Below, in pieces: positions 60,544-64,000 of a DNA stretch of 64,000 nt; the first letter of the stretch is position 1, and every line of letters starts with the position of its first letter. The translations under genes were made by a program, and so were the position numbers. The notes beneath the pieces were generated by a model. The model searched no databases and was not told the DNA's origin. It saw only the letters and a list, made by a program, of their open reading frames with translations. Origin of the DNA: Polyangium jinanense (GTDB lineage: Bacteria > Myxococcota > Polyangia > Polyangiales > Polyangiaceae); NCBI RefSeq assembly GCF_028435365.1, contig NZ_JAGTJJ010000001.1, forward strand, positions 186,001 through 250,000, written 5' to 3'.

Positions 60544-62858
60544 GCCGGCGGAGCGCTCCCTGCGCCGTGCTCGTCCTCGGCCGCTTTTGCCCGTGCCGCC
60601 GCCTTCCGCGCGGGCCGCGCCGCCGCCGCCTCGTCGCCCTCGTAATACCCTTCGCGGCGGTAATAATAATATCGATACTTGTATTCGTGGCGGTTGAAGT
60701 TCACGGCGTTGAGCACCGCGCCCGCCTTCGTCGCGCCGATGTCCTGCAATGCGCGCACCGCGTGCCGCGCGAGATCCTTCGTCGTCTTGAACGCGCGCAC
60801 GACGAGCACCGTGCCGTCGACCAGCGTGGAGAGCACGGCCGCGTCCGTGACCGGCACGATCGGCGGGCTGTCGATGATCACCCGGTCGAAGCGCTTCTTC
60901 ACGTCGTCGAGGAACTTCTTGAACTTCTCGCTATGGAGCAATTCCGCTGGATTCGGCGGAATCGGGCCGGCGGGAATCACCCACAGATTCGGCACGTCCG
61001 TGTCGAGCACGGCCTCGTCGAGCGAATCCTCGAGCATCGCCGTCGTCACGCCGACCTCGGAGGTCTTCCGGAAGACGCGGTGCACGCGCGGCCGGCGCAG
61101 ATCACAATCGATGAGCGCGACCTTCTGCCCCGCCTGCGCCATGACGATCGCGATGCACGTGGCCACCGTGGTCTTGCCCTCCGAAGGCCCCGCGCTCGTG
61201 ACGAGCAGGGTGCGGTAGGGTTTGTCCGGGGCCATGAAGAGCAGGTTCGTCCGGATGGTGCGCGCCGCCTCGGCGATGCCACTCGTCGGCTGCTCGTGCA
61301 CGATGAGCTCGGAATTCGCCACGCGCACGGGCTTGCCGCGCTGCCGCCGCGGCGAATACGAACCGGGGCGGGCCCCATTTTCGTCGATCTCGGGCAAAAG
61401 GCCGAGGAACGGCAAGCCGAGGTCTTTTTCGACCTCGTCGGGCGTCTTCAAGCTGCGATCGAGCAGCCCCCGGGCGAGCGCCGTCGCAATGCCGAGGAGG
61501 ACGCCCAAAAACACGCCGATCGCGATGCTGCGCGTGACCTGCGGCCGCACGGGCGCGCGCGGGACGAGCGGCCGATCGAGGACGCGGATGTTGTTGACGC
61601 GGAGCACACGCGCCAGATCGCTCTCCTTCGTGCGTTCGAGGACGAGCGAATAAAGCTTTTCGTTGTTCTCTTTCGAGCGGCGGAGGCGGTTGTACTCGAT
61701 CTCGAGCAGATTCAAATCGAGGGCCTGCTTCTTCGCCCGCTCGAAGAGCCCCGAGAGCCCCGCCTCCTGGCGCTTCAGGACGGCGAGGTCTTTGTCGAGG
61801 GCGCGCTGGATGTTCTTCACCTCGGCGAGCAAAGCCTTCTTCGCCGCCTCGGCCCGCGCGTCGGCCTCCTTCACGTCGGGGTAATTGCGCCCCTTGCCCT
61901 CGCCGAGCAGGCCGTCGCGCGTGCGAATCGCCTCCTCGTACGAGGTCCGGAGGCCCATCAAGACGTGGCTCTCCAGAAGCTCGCTCGCCGGCAAATCCGT
62001 GGGGTTTTCCCCCTTCACCTTCGCGAGCTCGTCCCGCCGCGCCTGGACCTCCTCTTTCCGCGTACGGACCGACGTCAGCGTGTCATTGAGCTGCTTCATC
62101 TCCTCGCGCAGCATGTTCGACTGATCGTCGATCGCGACGGAGAGGATGTTCTTCGTCTCCTTGTATTCGTGCAGCGCCATTTCGCTCGACTCGAGGTCGA
62201 CCTTGAGTTTGTCGAGCTGGCTGCGCAGCCAATCGGCCGCCGTCGCGGTCGAGGTCACCGCGTCGTCGAGGTTCTGCTGGACGTAGGTATCGACGAGGAC
62301 GTTCAGAATGCGCTGGGCGCGCTGTGGATCGGCGTCCTCGAGCTTCACCACGGCGAGCCGGCTCTCCTTGATCGCGTCGACCTTGACGCGGCCGCGAAGC
62401 ACCTCCGCCGCGATTTCCTCGGGCACGTTCGCATCCGGCGCGGGCGTGCCCGGCGGGAGATTGCCGAGAAAGCTGCCATCGTGCTGGAGTCCGAGCTCGC
62501 TCACGACGGCCGTCGCGACCTTCATCGATTGGATGATCTTGTATTGCGTCTCGTAATACTCGCGGTTGTCCCAGAAGCTGCCCGCGCCGAGGTCCACGAT
62601 GTTCTCGACCTTCTGGCCGAGGGGACGCGGCGGGTTCGGGTCGAAGAGGATCGTCGACTGCGCCTGGTAGATCTTGACCTGGCCGAGCGTATTGAACGTC
62701 GCCGCGAGCGAGACCACGAGCGCCGCCGCGAGCGCCGTGGACCAGTACTTGCGCACCATCTGCCAGACGACGGCAGGGCTCAGGGCCCCCTCGGGCGCGC
62801 GCTCCACGGCCGCAGCGGGCTTGGGCGTCAGGGTCGAGGTTCGAGGTGCGTCCGTCAC
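60540..62858 (-). CDS. Wzc-type polysaccharide co-polymerase and tyrosine autokinase
   Basis: The 772-residue protein has a Wzz-like N-terminal part with two membrane helices (ALAAALVVSLAATFNTLG; SIAIGVFLGVLLGIATALA) and a long coiled coil between. The kinase domain has Walker A TSAGPSEGKTT, Walker A' ALIDCDLRRPR and Walker B VIIDSPPI. A tyrosine cluster near the C-terminus (HEYKYRYYYYRREGYYEG) is the usual autophosphorylation site. Such proteins control chain length and export of capsule or exopolysaccharide. It is divergent from the small membrane gene at 63023. Confidence 0.96.
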   Translation of the reverse strand: MTDAPRTSTLTPKPAAAVERAPEGALSPAVVWQMVRKYWSTALAAALVVSLAATFNTLGQVKIYQAQSTILFDPNPPRPLGQKVENIVDLGAGSFWDNREYYETQYKIIQSMKVATAVVSELGLQHDGSFLGNLPPGTPAPDANVPEEIAAEVLRGRVKVDAIKESRLAVVKLEDADPQRAQRILNVLVDTYVQQNLDDAVTSTATAADWLRSQLDKLKVDLESSEMALHEYKETKNILSVAIDDQSNMLREEMKQLNDTLTSVRTRKEEVQARRDELAKVKGENPTDLPASELLESHVLMGLRTSYEEAIRTRDGLLGEGKGRNYPDVKEADARAEAAKKALLAEVKNIQRALDKDLAVLKRQEAGLSGLFERAKKQALDLNLLEIEYNRLRRSKENNEKLYSLVLERTKESDLARVLRVNNIRVLDRPLVPRAPVRPQVTRSIAIGVFLGVLLGIATALARGLLDRSLKTPDEVEKDLGLPFLGLLPEIDENGARPGSYSPRRQRGKPVRVANSELIVHEQPTSGIAEAARTIRTNLLFMAPDKPYRTLLVTSAGPSEGKTTVATCIAIVMAQAGQKVALIDCDLRRPRVHRVFRKTSEVGVTTAMLEDSLDEAVLDTDVPNLWVIPAGPIPPNPAELLHSEKFKKFLDDVKKRFDRVIIDSPPIVPVTDAAVLSTLVDGTVLVVRAFKTTKDLARHAVRALQDIGATKAGAVLNAVNFNRHEYKYRYYYYRREGYYEGDEAAAARPARKAAARAKAAEDEHGAGSAPPA

Positions 62859-63022
62859 GGTGGCAAGTCGAGGAGCGGCCGAGCTGGCCGGCTCCGCCTA
62901 AGGTGCGCGAGTGCCCCCGGATGTTCAAGCGGGCCGCGATCGCGGGAAGAGCTTACTCCCTGGCGAGGATCGCGGCCGAAAATTGGGGGGTTCGGGGCCC
63001 TACGGGCTACGGTCGGCTTTGC

Positions 63023-63292
63023 GTGCTCGGTGATCTCGTCAAGCGCCTGGTCAACGGGGTGGTGCTCCTGCTCGGGGCCCTCGCGTTTTTCCTCGTCCCC
63101 GTCGGAGGCAAGACGTCGGCGCAACACGTCGTGGCGATCTTCTCCACGAAGCCGGCGCGCGAGGCGGCGCAAGCCTTCGCGCACGCGGCGCGCGACCTCG
63201 CCCACGAGGTGGCCGCGAACGTCGAACGAGCCAAGCGCGCCCCGGCCCTGCCCGACGCGAAGCCGAAGCCCGCGGGCGGGCACGAGCGTTAG
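63023..63292 (+). CDS. Small single-helix membrane protein
   Basis: I take the GTG at 63023 (LGDLVKRLVNG...) as the start; an ATG at 62921 or 62846 would add residues with no feature. The 89-residue product has one membrane helix (VVLLLGALAFFLVPVGG) and a helical tail with AAQAFAHAARDLAHEVAANVERAKR. The stop overlaps the convergent ferredoxin stop by four bases. The family is unknown, and the start is uncertain. Confidence 0.5.
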   Translation: MLGDLVKRLVNGVVLLLGALAFFLVPVGGKTSAQHVVAIFSTKPAREAAQAFAHAARDLAHEVAANVERAKRAPALPDAKPKPAGGHER

Positions 63293-63651
63293 CTCTTCGC
63301 CTTGCGCGGGTCCGGGTACTGCGGGTGCTCGTTGTAGAAGGCGTCGAGACTCTCGCGCGTGATCTCGGCCTCGATGTCGCCCTCGCGATGGATCTTCGCC
63401 TGGCAACCGAGCCGCGAGTTCAGCCGCACGTCGAAGGCCTTGTCGAGGATGTCCTCCTCGTCCTCCTCCGCCTCGGAGAGCAGCTCCTTGCCGCGCAAAA
63501 CGTAGACGTGGCACGTCGAGCACGCGCACACGCCGCCACACGCCGAGCCCTCGGGCGCCTCGACCTTGCGCGCCGCTTCGAGGAGCGAAGTCCCGATCGG
63601 TACCTCGACGTCGTACGTCGACCCGTGCGCCAGAAACCGTACCTTTGCCAT
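63289..63651 (-). CDS. fdx: Adrenodoxin-type [2Fe-2S] ferredoxin
   Basis: The 120-residue protein carries the cluster motif CGGVCACSTC (Cys38-x5-Cys44-x2-Cys47) and a fourth cysteine in SRLGCQAKI (about 82). The pattern VRFLAHGSTYDVEVPIGTSLLEAARKV and the acidic SEAEEDEEDILD loop fit ISC-type ferredoxins that supply electrons during Fe-S assembly. It starts inside the stop of the hscA gene (TGATG, one shared base), supporting an isc-type operon whose upstream genes lie past the right edge. The C-terminal ~25 residues after the last strand are longer than in E. coli Fdx. Confidence 0.93.
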   Translation of the reverse strand: MAKVRFLAHGSTYDVEVPIGTSLLEAARKVEAPEGSACGGVCACSTCHVYVLRGKELLSEAEEDEEDILDKAFDVRLNSRLGCQAKIHREGDIEAEITRESLDAFYNEHPQYPDPRKAKS

Positions 63652-64000
63652 CAGCTCCCCGTCCCGGAGGCGTCGCCTTCCGGTGCGTTATGCCCCGCAT
63701 GCTCGGCGAGGTGGGCCTCGACGCCCCTCGCCTGCGCCACGGTGCTTTCGATCGCCGTCACGTCCTTGCCCGCGATCGCCCGCGCGATCGCGCGATCCAT
63801 GCGCCTGCCCGCCCAGCCGTGCGTGACGTCGTCGAGGACCTCGGTGCGGCCGCGGATGATCGCCGCGCGCATGCCGCGGATGGCCTCTTCGAGCCCGGCG
63901 AGCGCCTCGTCGATGCGCGCGCGCTCCTCGTCGCCTTCGAGCAGATCGGCGTCGGCGACGAGGGCCTTTCGCGTGGCGAGCACGACCCGCTCGGCCTCGA
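63651..64000 (-). CDS. hscA: HscA-like Fe-S chaperone, C-terminal end only (5' outside window)
   Basis: The frame is open to the window edge and begins EAERVVLATRKALVADADLL, the lid region of HscA/DnaK-type Hsp70s. EERARIDEALAGLEEAI, then RRMDRAIARAIAGKDVTAIES follow, matching the HscA ending in which a R-x-M-x-R-A/S-I block precedes the stop. No ATPase part is visible, so the rest is beyond 64000. It is followed directly by the ferredoxin gene, as in isc operons. A generic DnaK end is the alternative, but gene order favours HscA. Confidence 0.78.
   Translation of the reverse strand, partial: EAERVVLATRKALVADADLLEGDEERARIDEALAGLEEAIRGMRAAIIRGRTEVLDDVTHGWAGRRMDRAIARAIAGKDVTAIESTVAQARGVEAHLAEHAGHNAPEGDASGTGS

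Noticed and set aside
1..64000. tRNA, rRNA or insertion sequences
   Set aside because: No cloverleaf-like sequence, ribosomal RNA signature or transposase reading frame was recognised.

Overview
The window looks like chromosomal DNA of a large-genome myxobacterium of the Polyangium/Sorangium type. The evidence is the very high GC content with strong third-position bias, a MYXO-CTERM tail on the first protein, many lipoproteins with cysteine-repeat, EGF-like or FG-GAP modules, a DUF1588-like/DUF1501 pair, and GC-rich intergenic repeats. All names rest on reading motifs and gene order; no database was searched.

Layout. (1) 1-18.3 kb is an accessory surface-protein zone: a 5'-truncated disintegrin-like repeat protein, an S46 peptidase, a CxxCH lipoprotein plus DUF1501 pair, an EGF/FG-GAP lipoprotein, a restriction-nuclease-like protein and several orphan lipoproteins. 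Long non-coding stretches carry GGCGGA/GTGCGC repeats, perfect palindromes, an attC-like hairpin and the remnant of an ECF sigma factor. (2) 18.2-36.9 kb, minus strand, is an almost complete type VI secretion system (T6SS). In transcription order it reads cysteine-repeat lipoprotein, degenerate AMP-binding-like protein, TssA, TssG, TssB, TssC, Hcp, TssK, TssE, VgrG, a separate beta-helix protein, TssF, TssL, a small unknown, TssM, TssJ. ClpV/TssH and PAAR are not in the window. (3) 37.0-42.1 kb runs divergently from the T6SS across 134-143 bp. Four junctions are tightly coupled: two unknown proteins, a small radical-SAM protein, a membrane NTPase and a DUF4157 protein with a C-terminal permuted-papain-like signature. 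A protein with an ADP-ribosyltransferase-like motif follows; it shares PHPATV repeats with the DUF4157 protein.

(4) 42.1-62.9 kb is an exopolysaccharide or surface-glycan locus: methyltransferases, glycosyltransferases, a PssD/PssE split transferase, a carbamoyltransferase, a WecA-like initiating transferase, a deacetylase, a GNAT-type acetyltransferase, a GT-C-like membrane protein and a Wzc-type tyrosine autokinase. It is interrupted at 47.0-52.4 kb by a translation-coupled AAA ATPase/metallophosphoesterase pair, two orphan genes and a Uma2 nuclease-like gene, which I read as a possible conflict-type island. (5) The right edge holds an isc-type end: the 3' part of hscA and an adrenodoxin-type ferredoxin.

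The most promising undescribed system is the T6SS together with its head-to-head accessory operon: split spike, roughly doubled TssB, inactive-looking AMP-binding homologue, and a radical-SAM/NTPase unit leading into two candidate effectors with a shared repeat tag.
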